Of a stretch of DNA of 64,000 nt, positions 16,327 to 25,355 are shown in pieces. Made by a program: the position numbers and the translations under genes. The number at the start of each line of letters is the position of its first letter. Position 1 is the stretch's first letter. The notes beneath the pieces were generated by a model. That model ran no database searches. It worked only from the letters and a program-made list of their open reading frames with translations, and was not told the origin of the DNA. Source of the stretch: an uncultured Clostridium sp. (GTDB lineage: Bacteria; Bacillota; Clostridia; Lachnospirales; Lachnospiraceae); NCBI RefSeq assembly GCF_900547735.1, contig NZ_URHZ01000012.1, positions 25,575-89,574 on the forward strand, written 5' to 3'.

Positions 16327-18399
16327 ATGGGATATATGATAGGAGTTGACGTAGGGGGCACGTTTACCGATTTTTCTCTGTTCGACGCCGGGACGGGAAA
16401 GCTTGAAAATTTTAAGCGCAGTTCCACACCCGAGGATCCGTCCAGGGCGATCGTGGAAGGAATTCGGTCCATACTGGAGGGGGAAGGTATCTCGGCAGAG
16501 GACGTGACCTACCTGGCGCATGGGACAACGGTTGCAACCAACGCGCTGATTGAGAAAAAGGGCGCGAAAATGGGTCTTATCACAACGGAAGGTTTTAAAG
16601 ATCTGATGGAGATTGGCTGGCAGAAGCGTCCCTCCCTTTATAACCTGCTGAAAGAAAAGCCGGAGAGCCTGATACCAGAAGGATTAAAATGCGAGGTGTC
16701 CGAGCGTATCGTCCATGACGGGTCCGTGAAGGTTCCCCTGAATGAGGAGGGAGTGCGGCGCGCAGTCAGGTACTTGAAAAAGCAGGGAGTCAAATCGATC
16801 GCCGTTTGCACGCTGTTCTCATTTTTAAATCCGGTTCACGAAAATCGAATTGAGGAGATTGTGAGGGAGGAGTATCCGGAGTGTTACGTGACGGCATCCA
16901 ACAAGCTGATTTCCGAGTTCCGCGAATATTCACGTATGAGCACAACGGTGTTAAATTCTTATCTCGGACCGGTGATGGAAACCTATGTCCACAATTTTGA
17001 AAAATCCATCCGGGATGCCGGTATTAAAGCGTCGCCCTATGTGACCCAGTCCAACGGCTCCATTATTTCCATCTCGGAAACGGTGGACTGCCCAATCAAG
17101 ACGGCCGTATCAGGGCCGTCCGCCGGGGTAATCGGCGCCGTATTCATTGGAAAACAGTGCGGAGAAGATAAGATTATTACTTTTGATATGGGCGGCACCA
17201 GCATCGACGTCAGCCTGATCGAGAATGGAAAGGCAAAACTCTCCAACGAGAGGCTCGTAGAGGGGTATCCGGCCCGGATTCCCATGATTGATATCATCAC
17301 CCTGGGAGCCGGGGGCGGATCCATCGCCCGGATCGACGAGGGCGGAGCATTGAAGGTGGGGCCGAGAAGCGCAGGCGCGACTCCGGGACCGGCCTGCTAT
17401 ATACGGGGAGGGGAATATCCCTGCGTGACGGACGCGAATATTGTACTGGGGAAACTGAACCAGCAGAGAATCCTGGGAGGGAGCATGGAGGTCAGTCTGT
17501 CACTGGCCGAACAAGCGATAAAAAAACATATCTGCGAACCGTCCGGACTGTCGCTTAAGGAAGCGGCCGCGGGCATTATATCCGTGGTAAACTCAAATAT
17601 GATGAGGGCGATCCGGGTGGTTTCGGTAGAGCGCGGTTATGATGTGAGGGAATTTACCCTGATGGCGTTTGGTGGAGCCGGTCCACTCCATGCCTGCGAG
17701 GTTGCTAGGGAAATGGGCATCCGGAACGTGCTGATGCCTCCATCCCCCGGAACCCTGTGCGCGCTGGGACTTCTGATGGCGGATACCCGCTTTGATTTGA
17801 GCCGTTCCCATATTATGCTTGCCAGGACCGAAAACCTCAGCCGGGTGAATGAGATCTTTGAGAGTCTGCTCAAGGAAGGAAACGCCCTGCTGGACAAGGA
17901 GGGAATCGCGGCGGAAAAGAGGATGTTTGAGGCGGTGGTGGAATGCCGCTATAACCGGCAGAACTATGAGATACCGATCCCCATATCCCTTCCCTTCGAT
18001 CAGAGAGCAATGGAGCGCATGATTGCGGCGTTCCATCTGGAGCATGAAAGTTCCTACGGGTATCATAATGAGGAGACGGAGATCCAGATGGTCAATTACA
18101 GGCTGGGTGCGATCGGACTGATCGAGAAGCCGGATTTGAAAGAAGAACCGGAGGCGGAAGGGGCGAAAGCGCCGGAGCCTGCAGCGGAACGGTTTGTCCT
18201 TTTCGACGGAGAGGAGGACTATACAGCGACCCGGGTATATGACCGGAATCAGATTATGCCGGGATGTACGATTGAAGGGCCGGCGATAATTGAGCAGATG
18301 GATTCGACCTGTGTGATTCCTCCGGGATGGAGCGCTTACACGGACGGATATCGCAATATCAGGGCAAGAGACACGGGAGGCGGAGCATATGAAGCGTAA
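16327..18399 (+). CDS. Hydantoinase/oxoprolinase family protein, HyuA subunit
   Basis: A 690-residue ATP-binding subunit of the HyuA/oxoprolinase/acetone carboxylase superfamily. Features in order: GVDVGGTFTDFSL, AHGTTVATNALIEKKGAK and GWQKRPSLYNL (Hydant_A_N), TFDMGGTSIDVSL, LGAGGGSIARID, GPACY and MAFGGAGPLHACEVA (hydantoinase A core), and a shorter C-terminal domain. Known members couple ATP use to opening of cyclic amides (5-oxoproline, N-methylhydantoin) or carboxylation of ketones. The ATG has GGGAGG 9 bases upstream, 27 bases after the TRAP binding protein gene, and the 3' end overlaps the HyuB gene by 11 bases. The reaction is unknown. Confidence 0.92.
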   Translation: MGYMIGVDVGGTFTDFSLFDAGTGKLENFKRSSTPEDPSRAIVEGIRSILEGEGISAEDVTYLAHGTTVATNALIEKKGAKMGLITTEGFKDLMEIGWQKRPSLYNLLKEKPESLIPEGLKCEVSERIVHDGSVKVPLNEEGVRRAVRYLKKQGVKSIAVCTLFSFLNPVHENRIEEIVREEYPECYVTASNKLISEFREYSRMSTTVLNSYLGPVMETYVHNFEKSIRDAGIKASPYVTQSNGSIISISETVDCPIKTAVSGPSAGVIGAVFIGKQCGEDKIITFDMGGTSIDVSLIENGKAKLSNERLVEGYPARIPMIDIITLGAGGGSIARIDEGGALKVGPRSAGATPGPACYIRGGEYPCVTDANIVLGKLNQQRILGGSMEVSLSLAEQAIKKHICEPSGLSLKEAAAGIISVVNSNMMRAIRVVSVERGYDVREFTLMAFGGAGPLHACEVAREMGIRNVLMPPSPGTLCALGLLMADTRFDLSRSHIMLARTENLSRVNEIFESLLKEGNALLDKEGIAAEKRMFEAVVECRYNRQNYEIPIPISLPFDQRAMERMIAAFHLEHESSYGYHNEETEIQMVNYRLGAIGLIEKPDLKEEPEAEGAKAPEPAAERFVLFDGEEDYTATRVYDRNQIMPGCTIEGPAIIEQMDSTCVIPPGWSAYTDGYRNIRARDTGGGAYEA

Positions 18400-20122
18400 A
18401 GTGGATGCGGTAACAGTTGAAATTGTGGGAAATCTGCTGCTCTCCATTGCCGAGGAGGTGGGCGTTGCGCTGATCAAGAGCGCCTATTCTACCAATATCA
18501 AGGAGCGGAGAGATATTTCCACGGCGATGTTTGACCCGGAGGGCAACATGGTGGCTCAGGCGGAACATGTCGCCATGCACCTGGGTTCCCTGCTGGAAAT
18601 CGTCAAATCAGTCTATAAGAAATATCCGAAAGAAACGATCCGTCCGGGAGATATGTTTATCGGAAATGACCCGTACAACGGCGGCGGAACGCACCTGCCC
18701 GATATCACGGTCGCGGCTCCCGTCTTTGCGGACGGCGAAATCATCGGCTGGACGGCCAACTGCGCCCACCACAGTGATGTGGGAGGGAAGGTTCCGGGAT
18801 CCACTCCCGGAGATGCGGTCAGCCTGTTCCAGGAGGGGCTTAAGATTCCCCTGTCCCATGTCTGCCGTGCGGGAGAAGTACAAAATGAGATTATTGAGTT
18901 CATTATGGGCAACAGCCGGATCCCCCACGAAAGATTCGGGGATCTGCAGGCGCAGATAGCGGCAAATAAGATAGGGGTCAGAAGACTTACGGAGGCGTAT
19001 TCCCGATATAAGACACTGTTGGTGGACAGTATGTATGAGCTTCAGGACTATGCGGAGCGCCGCCTGCGGGCCGGGATCAGCCGTTTGCCGGATGGAGTTT
19101 ATGAATTCGAGGATTACATGGATGATGCGGGCGAGGCATGCCCGGAACCGATCTGCATCTGTGTGCGGATTACGGTGGAAAAGGATCAGCTTTCCCTTGA
19201 TTTTAGCGGGACTCATGAGCAGGTGAACGGGCCGATTAATCTGACCTTTAACGGACTCCTGGCGACGGTTTTCTATACTTTAAAGGCGCTGATCGATCCG
19301 GAAATTCCGTCGAACGCCGGAATCTGCCGCGCTCTGGAAGTCTATGCGGAACCGGGCCTTATTGTTAATTCAATCAGCCCCGCGCCGGTCGGAGAGCGGA
19401 TCGATACGGCCATGAGAGTGGCGGATGTAATCTTCGGAGCGCTGGCTCCGGCGGTTCCGGAACGGGCCATGGCCGGCTGTAACAGTTCCTGCACATCGGC
19501 AACCTTCAGCGGAAACGATCCGGAGGACAAGGAGCATTACTACGTCTATCTTGAGACCATTGCGGGAGGCTCCGGGGCTCACCGCCACGGGGACGGCCTG
19601 AGCGGGGTGCAGGTTCACATGACCAATACCTCCAACCTGCCGATCGAGGCGTTGGAGATGGAGTTTCCCCTGGTGCTGGTCCGGCGCTACTCCCTACGGA
19701 CAGACAGCGGCGGCCCGGGAAAATACCGCGGAGGACTGGGGATTGAGAGAGTCTTTGAGGCGGTCTGCGACGATTTGTCTTTCACGGGTCTTGGAGACAG
19801 GCAGAAGATTGCTCCCTGGGGAATTGAGGGCGGAGAAGCCGGTTACGGCGGCGCCCAGTATCTGATCAAGAAAGGGCAGGAGCCGGTCCGTCTCCCGTCG
19901 AAGAGTACGGGAATCCAGGTAAACTGCGGCGATGTCATCGTGGTCCGGACTCCGGGAGCCGGTGGATTCGGACCGGCCGGAGAGCGGAATCGGGAGGCTG
20001 TGTTGAGGGATGTCAGGGAAGGAAAGGTTTCCCCGGAGCGGGCAAGGGAAACCTATGGTGTTGAGATAGAAGAGAGAGACGGCTTTTACTATGCTGCGGA
20101 CGGATCCACAACTGCGGATTGA
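18389..20122 (+). CDS. Hydantoinase B/oxoprolinase family protein, HyuB subunit
   Basis: A 577-residue partner of the HyuA protein encoded upstream. Family features are IKERRDISTAMFDPEGNMVAQ near residue 35, FIGNDPYNGGGTHLPDIT, NCAHHSDVGGKVPGS, AGGSGAHRHGDGLSG and near the end GGPGKYRGGLGIER and TPGAGGFGPAGER. It starts inside the 3' end of the HyuA gene behind GGAGGCGGAGC, so equal amounts of both subunits are expected. The subunits probably form an alpha/beta complex in the cytoplasm acting on the compound brought in by the TRAP system. This gene closes the operon that begins with BtpA; I see no clear terminator after it. Confidence 0.92.
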   Translation: MKRKVDAVTVEIVGNLLLSIAEEVGVALIKSAYSTNIKERRDISTAMFDPEGNMVAQAEHVAMHLGSLLEIVKSVYKKYPKETIRPGDMFIGNDPYNGGGTHLPDITVAAPVFADGEIIGWTANCAHHSDVGGKVPGSTPGDAVSLFQEGLKIPLSHVCRAGEVQNEIIEFIMGNSRIPHERFGDLQAQIAANKIGVRRLTEAYSRYKTLLVDSMYELQDYAERRLRAGISRLPDGVYEFEDYMDDAGEACPEPICICVRITVEKDQLSLDFSGTHEQVNGPINLTFNGLLATVFYTLKALIDPEIPSNAGICRALEVYAEPGLIVNSISPAPVGERIDTAMRVADVIFGALAPAVPERAMAGCNSSCTSATFSGNDPEDKEHYYVYLETIAGGSGAHRHGDGLSGVQVHMTNTSNLPIEALEMEFPLVLVRRYSLRTDSGGPGKYRGGLGIERVFEAVCDDLSFTGLGDRQKIAPWGIEGGEAGYGGAQYLIKKGQEPVRLPSKSTGIQVNCGDVIVVRTPGAGGFGPAGERNREAVLRDVREGKVSPERARETYGVEIEERDGFYYAADGSTTAD

Positions 20123-20240
20123 AGGCGGATTAGGACAACTCACAATATACTTTTTCCGGTCATAGGATACTAAGAGCAAAGATTGAAAATAACTCCAAAA
20201 CGTTTTGCGTCTGAGCGGAGCGAAAGGAATTGATAGAAAG

Positions 20241-20810
20241 ATGGCAGTTTACAGTGATTTAAGTATTAACACGAAAGCCTATCTGGATTGCTATTACAGT
20301 ATCCTGAATGAAATGATGGAGCAGATGACGTCTGCTCCTCAGGCTGGAAGCATATCGGGAAATTTTATTGTACAGATGATGCCGCACCACCGGGCGGCGA
20401 TTAAAATGTCTGAAAATCTTCTGCGTTACACAACCTATATTCCACTTCAAAATATGGCGCTGAATATCATAGCCGAACAGAAAAAAGGCATAGAGAATAT
20501 GAAAAAGGTATATCCCTGCTGCTGTACGCTTGTCAATAAGCCGGCAGAGCTTCAAAGCTACCGGAGAGATAATGAGCGCATTCTGCAGAATATGTTCCGG
20601 GAAATGAAATCGGCGGGAGTGGACAATAATATCAACGTGTGCTTTATGAGGGAAATGATACCGCACCATAAAGGGGCGGTCCTGATGTGTGAAAACATGC
20701 TGCGCTATCCCGGCTGTCCGGAATTATTGCCGATACTTGAGGCAATCACCGTATCGCAGAAAAAGGGAATAATTCAGATGCAGCAGATGCTCAAAGAAAT
20801 ACGGTTTTGA
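20241..20810 (+). CDS. DUF305 family protein with two histidine-pair motifs
   Basis: A 189-residue protein with two copies of the DUF305 helical motif: FIVQMMPHHRAAIKMSENLL around residue 40 and REMIPHHKGAVLMCENML around residue 140, each followed by a lysine-containing helix (AEQKKGIENM, VSQKKGIIQMQQM). DUF305 proteins adopt a ferritin-like four-helix fold and some are linked to copper. This one has no signal peptide, unlike many relatives, and also a Cys-Cys-Cys run (PCCCTL) between the two halves. I start at the ATG 20241 rather than an upstream TTG; an AAGGA is 12 bases before it. It is 118 bases after HyuB and followed by a strong terminator. Function unknown. Confidence 0.82.
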   Translation: MAVYSDLSINTKAYLDCYYSILNEMMEQMTSAPQAGSISGNFIVQMMPHHRAAIKMSENLLRYTTYIPLQNMALNIIAEQKKGIENMKKVYPCCCTLVNKPAELQSYRRDNERILQNMFREMKSAGVDNNINVCFMREMIPHHKGAVLMCENMLRYPGCPELLPILEAITVSQKKGIIQMQQMLKEIRF

Positions 20811-20852
20811 CGTTTTGCGCACAGGTCACAGGCGCCAATCAAAAAGAATTAT

Positions 20853-20880
20853 GCCGGATAGCAATATCCGGCTATTTTTA
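20853..20880 (+). terminator. Intrinsic terminator after the DUF305 gene
   Basis: Perfect arms GCCGGATA (20853-20860) and TATCCGGC (20865-20872) around a GCAA tetraloop, followed by TATTTTTA. Confidence 0.88.
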
Positions 20881-20969
20881 TGCCTTAAAACGGGCAGAAA
20901 GGGGAATACTGATCAAAAAGAGATTTTTACCGAAAGCGGCTGTACAGGCCGGACCGTTTGGAGGCAGTG

Positions 20970-23900
20970 ATGGATTACAGAAAACAAAGTTCAGATAAAT
21001 ATAAAAACCAGGAACCTAAAAATGAAAAACCGGACAACGGGGCTTCCAGCGGCGCGGCCCCGGAGCCTGCGTCACAGGGAGCAGCCAAAAGCCGCGCCTC
21101 TGAACCTCGCCGTAAAAGGGCATCTGCAGATGAAAATACATCCCGAATCAAGCGGAAAAAAAGAAGGAAAAAAGTCTGGACAGCCATTCTCATCATATTC
21201 CTGCTCTGTCTGATTACGGTATCCGTGGCCGGAGGATATTTCCTGAAGCGCATTATCGACAAGGCGCCCGACATAACGGCGCTGAGCCTCCGTCCGGAGG
21301 GATTTGCCACCATGATCTACGACAGCGCGGGAAATGAGGTGGAAAAACTGGTGATGGAGGGGACGAACCGGGAGGAGGCTGCCTATGAGGAATTTCCCGA
21401 TCACCTCGTCAATGCGTTTATCGCCATTGAGGATGAGCGGTTCTGGAAGAACAGCGGAGTCGACATCCGGGCGATTATGAGAGCGGTAAAAGGAGTTCTT
21501 ACCGGCAATTCATCCGCCGGGGGAGGCAGCACCATCACCCAGCAGCTCATTAAAAATGCGGTGTTCCAGGGAGGCATGGAATCAACCTTTGAGGAACGTC
21601 TGGAACGGAAAATACAGGAACAGTATCTGGCCGTCAAGCTGAATAAGATGGTGGACAAGAAGACCATCATGACAAATTACCTGAATACCATCAACCTGGG
21701 CTCCAACACCCTGGGCGTCAAGGTGGCTGCCAGAAGATATTTTGATAAGGATGTGTCGGAACTGACCCTTTCGGAGTGCGCTGTTTTAGCGGGAATTACG
21801 AAGAACCCGTCCAAACTGAATCCTCTTACCGGCGCGGAGGAGAATGAGAAACGCCGTAAGATTATTCTCGGTAAGATGGAGGAGCAGGGCCTGATCAGCC
21901 AGGAGGAAAAAGAGGAGGCGCTGGCGGACGATGTGTACGCGCGGATTCAGAATGTGGATGTAACGGCCAGGGCATCGGCTACGCCGTACAGCTATTTTAC
22001 CGATGAGGTGATTGATCAGGTGACGGAGGCCTTGATGGACAGGCTCGGATATTCGGAGGCCATTGCCCGCAAGATGCTCTATGGAGGCGGCCTTTCGATT
22101 TATACGACCCAGGATCCTTCGATTCAGGCAATCGTAGATGAGGAAATTAATAATCCGGAAAATTACAAAACGGCATTTCTGTCGGCCGATTACCGTCTTT
22201 CCGTCCGTCATGCGGACGGCAGCGCGGAAAATTATTCGGATCAGGATATTAAGGCATATCACAAAAACGAACTGAAGGACAACTATACCGGACTGTACAA
22301 CACTGCGGAGGAAGTGCAGGCCGATGTGGATCGGTTTAAGGCATCGGTTGTGAAAGAAGGAGACGAGATAACGGGGGAGCGTCTGCAGGCGGTGATCCAG
22401 CCGCAGGTCTCCTTCGTATTAATGGATCAGCGCACCGGCGAAGTGAAGGCCATAAACGGCGGACGCGGGGAGAAAACGGCCAGCAGGACACTGAACCGCG
22501 CGTCGGATACGCTCCGCCAGCCAGGCTCCACGTTTAAAGTGATTTCTTCATTCGCACCCGCGCTCGACAGCATGGGAGCAACGCTTGGGACCACCTATTA
22601 TGACGCGCCTTACTCCGTCGGGAAGAAATCATTCCGGAACTGGTACAGCCGGTTTCTGGGATACTCCAACATCAGGGAAGGAATTGTCTATTCCATGAAT
22701 ATCGTTGCCGTCCGCTGTATGATGGAAACGATTTCCCCGGAACTGGGAGTAAAATATGCGGAAAAATTCGGGATAACGTCCATGTCTGATAAAGACTACA
22801 ACGCGTCCACCGCTCTGGGCGGAATTACGGCCGGCGTGTCGAATCTGGAGCTGACGGGAGCCTATGCGGCCATCGCGGCGGGAGGCGTGTATACAAAACC
22901 CGTTTTCTTTACGAAAATTGTGGATCATGACGGAAAAGTCCTGATTGAAAATGAACCGGAGAGACATGAGGTCCTGAAACCGCAGACCGCCTTCCTGCTG
23001 ACGGACGCGTTGCGGGAGGCCATGTCGGGCGGGCCGAAATTTGCAACCTCCCCGGTAAATCCCACCGGCGGGAGATCCAGGCTGTCTAATATGACATGCG
23101 CCGGGAAAAGCGGAACCACGACCGCCAGCAAAGATTTATGGTTTACCGGTTTTACACCCTGGTATACGGCGGGAATCTGGAGCGGAAACGACGGAAACCA
23201 GGCCGTGAGCGGAGGAACTTCCTACCATAAAGATATATGGAAAAAGATCATGGACCGCGTCCATGAGGGACTGCAGGATCCTGGTTTTACGGTGCCGGAG
23301 GGCATCGTGAAGGTGCAGATCTGCCGCAAATCAGGAAAACTGGCGATTCCCGGGGTCTGTACAAACGATCCGAGGGGAAATGCCGTGTATACCGAGTATT
23401 TTGCAGAGGGAACGCAGCCGACCGTGCTCTGTGACCGGCATGTGATTTCAGAAGTCTGTACCGAATCCGGGCAGTCCGCTACCGAATTCTGCCCTGAGAT
23501 TGTCACCGGCGTATTTCTTGTCGTCCCCCTGGGCGAGGGAACGACGGATGATACCCAGTACACATTGCCGCCGAGATGCACGCTGCACGGTGACATGAGT
23601 TCGATTATTCTGCCTCCGGGAACCGGCGAGGATGACGGTCAGAACGAGTCGGGAGGCGCAGCGGAATCCACGGCGGGCCGGGAGAGCCGGCCGTCCTGGG
23701 ACGTATGGCCGACGCAGGCGACACGTCCGACCCAGGAGAGTAAACCGTCCTGGGATGTGTGGCCGACCCAGGGCAGCAAACCATCCTGGGATGTATGGCC
23801 AACCCAGGCGACACGCCCAACGGAGAGCACGCCGTCCTGGGAGAGCAGGCCGACGCAGGAAAGTACGCCGTCCTGGCAAAAACCAACACAGAAACCGACG

Positions 23901-24044
23901 CAGGAGAGTACACCGTCCTGGCAGAAGCCGACACAAAAGCCGACGGAGAGCACGCCCTCCTGGCAGAGACCGACCCAGAAACCCACACAGGAGAGCACGC
24001 CGAGCGGAAATAATCCCTGGAATAACTGGTGGAGCAGAAACTGA
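20970..24044 (+). CDS. Class A penicillin-binding protein (PBP1A-type transglycosylase/transpeptidase) with repeat tail
   Basis: A 1024-residue bifunctional cell-wall synthase. The order is a basic, disordered cytoplasmic head (1-67), one membrane helix (about 68-92), a GT51 transglycosylase domain (EDERFWKNSGVD near 154 and GGSTITQQLIKN), an accessory segment, then the transpeptidase with serine motif STFK near 519, SMN (VYSMNIVAVR) and KSGTTT near 712. The last 115 residues are a Trp/Pro/Thr/Gln repeat (see the repeat entry). It polymerises and crosslinks peptidoglycan outside the membrane. The ATG at 20970 follows GGAGG by 5 bases; a TTG 12 bases earlier overlaps that site. The gene stands alone between terminators. 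Confidence 0.93.
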   Translation: MDYRKQSSDKYKNQEPKNEKPDNGASSGAAPEPASQGAAKSRASEPRRKRASADENTSRIKRKKRRKKVWTAILIIFLLCLITVSVAGGYFLKRIIDKAPDITALSLRPEGFATMIYDSAGNEVEKLVMEGTNREEAAYEEFPDHLVNAFIAIEDERFWKNSGVDIRAIMRAVKGVLTGNSSAGGGSTITQQLIKNAVFQGGMESTFEERLERKIQEQYLAVKLNKMVDKKTIMTNYLNTINLGSNTLGVKVAARRYFDKDVSELTLSECAVLAGITKNPSKLNPLTGAEENEKRRKIILGKMEEQGLISQEEKEEALADDVYARIQNVDVTARASATPYSYFTDEVIDQVTEALMDRLGYSEAIARKMLYGGGLSIYTTQDPSIQAIVDEEINNPENYKTAFLSADYRLSVRHADGSAENYSDQDIKAYHKNELKDNYTGLYNTAEEVQADVDRFKASVVKEGDEITGERLQAVIQPQVSFVLMDQRTGEVKAINGGRGEKTASRTLNRASDTLRQPGSTFKVISSFAPALDSMGATLGTTYYDAPYSVGKKSFRNWYSRFLGYSNIREGIVYSMNIVAVRCMMETISPELGVKYAEKFGITSMSDKDYNASTALGGITAGVSNLELTGAYAAIAAGGVYTKPVFFTKIVDHDGKVLIENEPERHEVLKPQTAFLLTDALREAMSGGPKFATSPVNPTGGRSRLSNMTCAGKSGTTTASKDLWFTGFTPWYTAGIWSGNDGNQAVSGGTSYHKDIWKKIMDRVHEGLQDPGFTVPEGIVKVQICRKSGKLAIPGVCTNDPRGNAVYTEYFAEGTQPTVLCDRHVISEVCTESGQSATEFCPEIVTGVFLVVPLGEGTTDDTQYTLPPRCTLHGDMSSIILPPGTGEDDGQNESGGAAESTAGRESRPSWDVWPTQATRPTQESKPSWDVWPTQGSKPSWDVWPTQATRPTESTPSWESRPTQESTPSWQKPTQKPTQESTPSWQKPTQKPTESTPSWQRPTQKPTQESTPSGNNPWNNWWSRN
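23690..24033 (+). repeat. Tandem Trp/Pro/Thr/Gln repeats at the C-terminus of the PBP
   Basis: In-frame repeats of about 9 to 16 residues, such as PSWDVWPTQ (three copies), PTQESTPSWQ and KPTQKPTES, end in NNPWNNWWSRN. The same DNA repetition creates several spurious open frames on both strands. The tail would lie outside the membrane; a wall- or lectin-like contact is conceivable but unproven. Confidence 0.85.
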
Positions 24045-24094
24045 TGGGCGTTTAAACAAATAAAAGAAGACGATAGAGAAACGTTTTCACATAT

Positions 24095-24146
24095 AAAAAG
24101 TGATAGTCATGAGGGAAAGGTTTTCAACTCATGACTATCACTTTTT
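24095..24146. terminator. Bidirectional terminator between the PBP and LysR genes
   Basis: Perfect 19-base inverted repeat (24095-24113 and 24128-24146) starting with AAAAAG and ending with CTTTTT, so it gives a T-run in both directions. The flanking genes are convergent. Confidence 0.9.
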
Positions 24147-24168
24147 GTACAAATCGCCGATGGAAATA

Positions 24169-25116
24169 CTATAAATTATACCTTGCGCAGATTTCCCGCC
24201 TGGCTATGCTGAGAAAGTCCCTCTCGAACTGCGGGAGCTTCCTTTCACGCAGATAAGCGAATCCGGTGGAAGAATTTAATACCTCGTTTGTAATCGGCAG
24301 GCAGAACAAATCGGTATCATTCTTCAAAGTGTCCGGCACACCGATTTCGGAGATGATGCCGACAGCCTCTCCCTGCCGGCTGAGTAAAGCGATTAGATTA
24401 TTACTATTGCTTTCAAATAAAACATTTGGATGAATCTTATTTTCATAAAAGAAATGATCGATGTTTTTCCGTATCCGGTTTTCCGCAGAAGGAAGTACAT
24501 AGGGAAATTCCGCCATCCCGGCAAATTCCTGAAGGGATATTCCATGCGTCCGGCATTCCTCCAGGTATTGTATTTGCTCTGAAGACAGATATGTCCCGGC
24601 AATTTCTTTATTAAAAATGCAGATCTGGCGTTCCTTTGCAAGTTCCTCATAGACAACGGAAGGCGTTGTAGAATAACCGATTCCAATATAGATATCAATA
24701 TCTCGATTCAGTAAAAAACTGGTCATTTGGATACTGTTTGCATTTTTCAAAATGAAGCGGACATTGGGGTAAAGTGCATGGTATGTCCGCATAATGCCTG
24801 GAATCAGGACACGGGCGCGAAGCTGCGATATACCAAGGACAATTTGTCCAACCGTTTTATTTGAAATGTCTGCTAAAATATTTTCCAGGTCCCTTTCCGC
24901 ATCTGAAACCTGTTTTGCATAAAACAGCATATGTTCGCCTGCTACAGTTAAACGAAGCCGCGGTTTACGTTCAAACAGGCTAATCCCGTATTCCTGCTCC
25001 AGCTTCTGGATGCTGTCGCTTAAGGCCTGCTGGCTGATATATAAACGTTGTGCCGCCCTGGAAAAATTCATTTCTTCTGCTGTCACTAAAAAGCATTCTA
25101 ACCGACGATTATGCAT
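24169..25116 (-). CDS. LysR-family transcriptional regulator
   Basis: A 315-residue LysR protein. The N-terminal winged HTH reads LECFLVTAEEMNFSRAAQRL, YISQQALSDSIQKLEQEYG, FERKPRLRLT; the effector-binding domain covers about 90-300. The ATG has GAAGGA 9 bases upstream. It is divergent from the Ldh-RraA-TTT operon, the classic arrangement in which a LysR protein activates the neighbouring operon when bound to its substrate or an intermediate, here perhaps a hydroxy or keto acid (inference). A bidirectional terminator closes it against the PBP gene. Confidence 0.92.
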   Translation of the reverse strand: MHNRRLECFLVTAEEMNFSRAAQRLYISQQALSDSIQKLEQEYGISLFERKPRLRLTVAGEHMLFYAKQVSDAERDLENILADISNKTVGQIVLGISQLRARVLIPGIMRTYHALYPNVRFILKNANSIQMTSFLLNRDIDIYIGIGYSTTPSVVYEELAKERQICIFNKEIAGTYLSSEQIQYLEECRTHGISLQEFAGMAEFPYVLPSAENRIRKNIDHFFYENKIHPNVLFESNSNNLIALLSRQGEAVGIISEIGVPDTLKNDTDLFCLPITNEVLNSSTGFAYLRERKLPQFERDFLSIARREICARYNL

Positions 25117-25262
25117 ATTAAAATTCCTTCCATAGTAAGTTCCGATACGAAAGCTCCATTTATCATTGTATAATAGATAACAAGCATTTACTTGTTAAGT
25201 TTTCAAATAAAAACTGATTTTATTTGTTCAATATCCATGATACTATGAATATATACAAAAAA

Positions 25263-25278
25263 TCAATACGCGCATTGA
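25263..25278. promoter_or_regulatory. Near-perfect palindrome between LysR and the Ldh operon, candidate operator
   Basis: TCAATACGCGCATTGA is a 16-base palindrome with one mismatched pair, 93 bases before the Ldh gene in the 239-base divergent gap. Its position fits a LysR site, though it does not show the textbook T-N11-A core at its centre. The rest of the gap is AT-rich with no clear second feature. Confidence 0.45.
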
Positions 25279-25355
25279 ACTTTTTGAGAATATTTGACTA
25301 ATAAATGGTTAAAAAAGGCTCGTTTATTGAGACTTACAATTCAATGAAAGGTACG

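Noticed and set aside
17593..18477. 294-codon minus-strand frame opposite the HyuA gene
   Set aside because: Rich in His/Arg/Ser with no recognisable family; typical antisense shadow of a GC-biased gene.
23448..24059. Several overlapping open frames on both strands over the end of the PBP gene
   Set aside because: They are shadows of the Trp/Pro/Thr repeat; no ribosome binding sites and biased composition.
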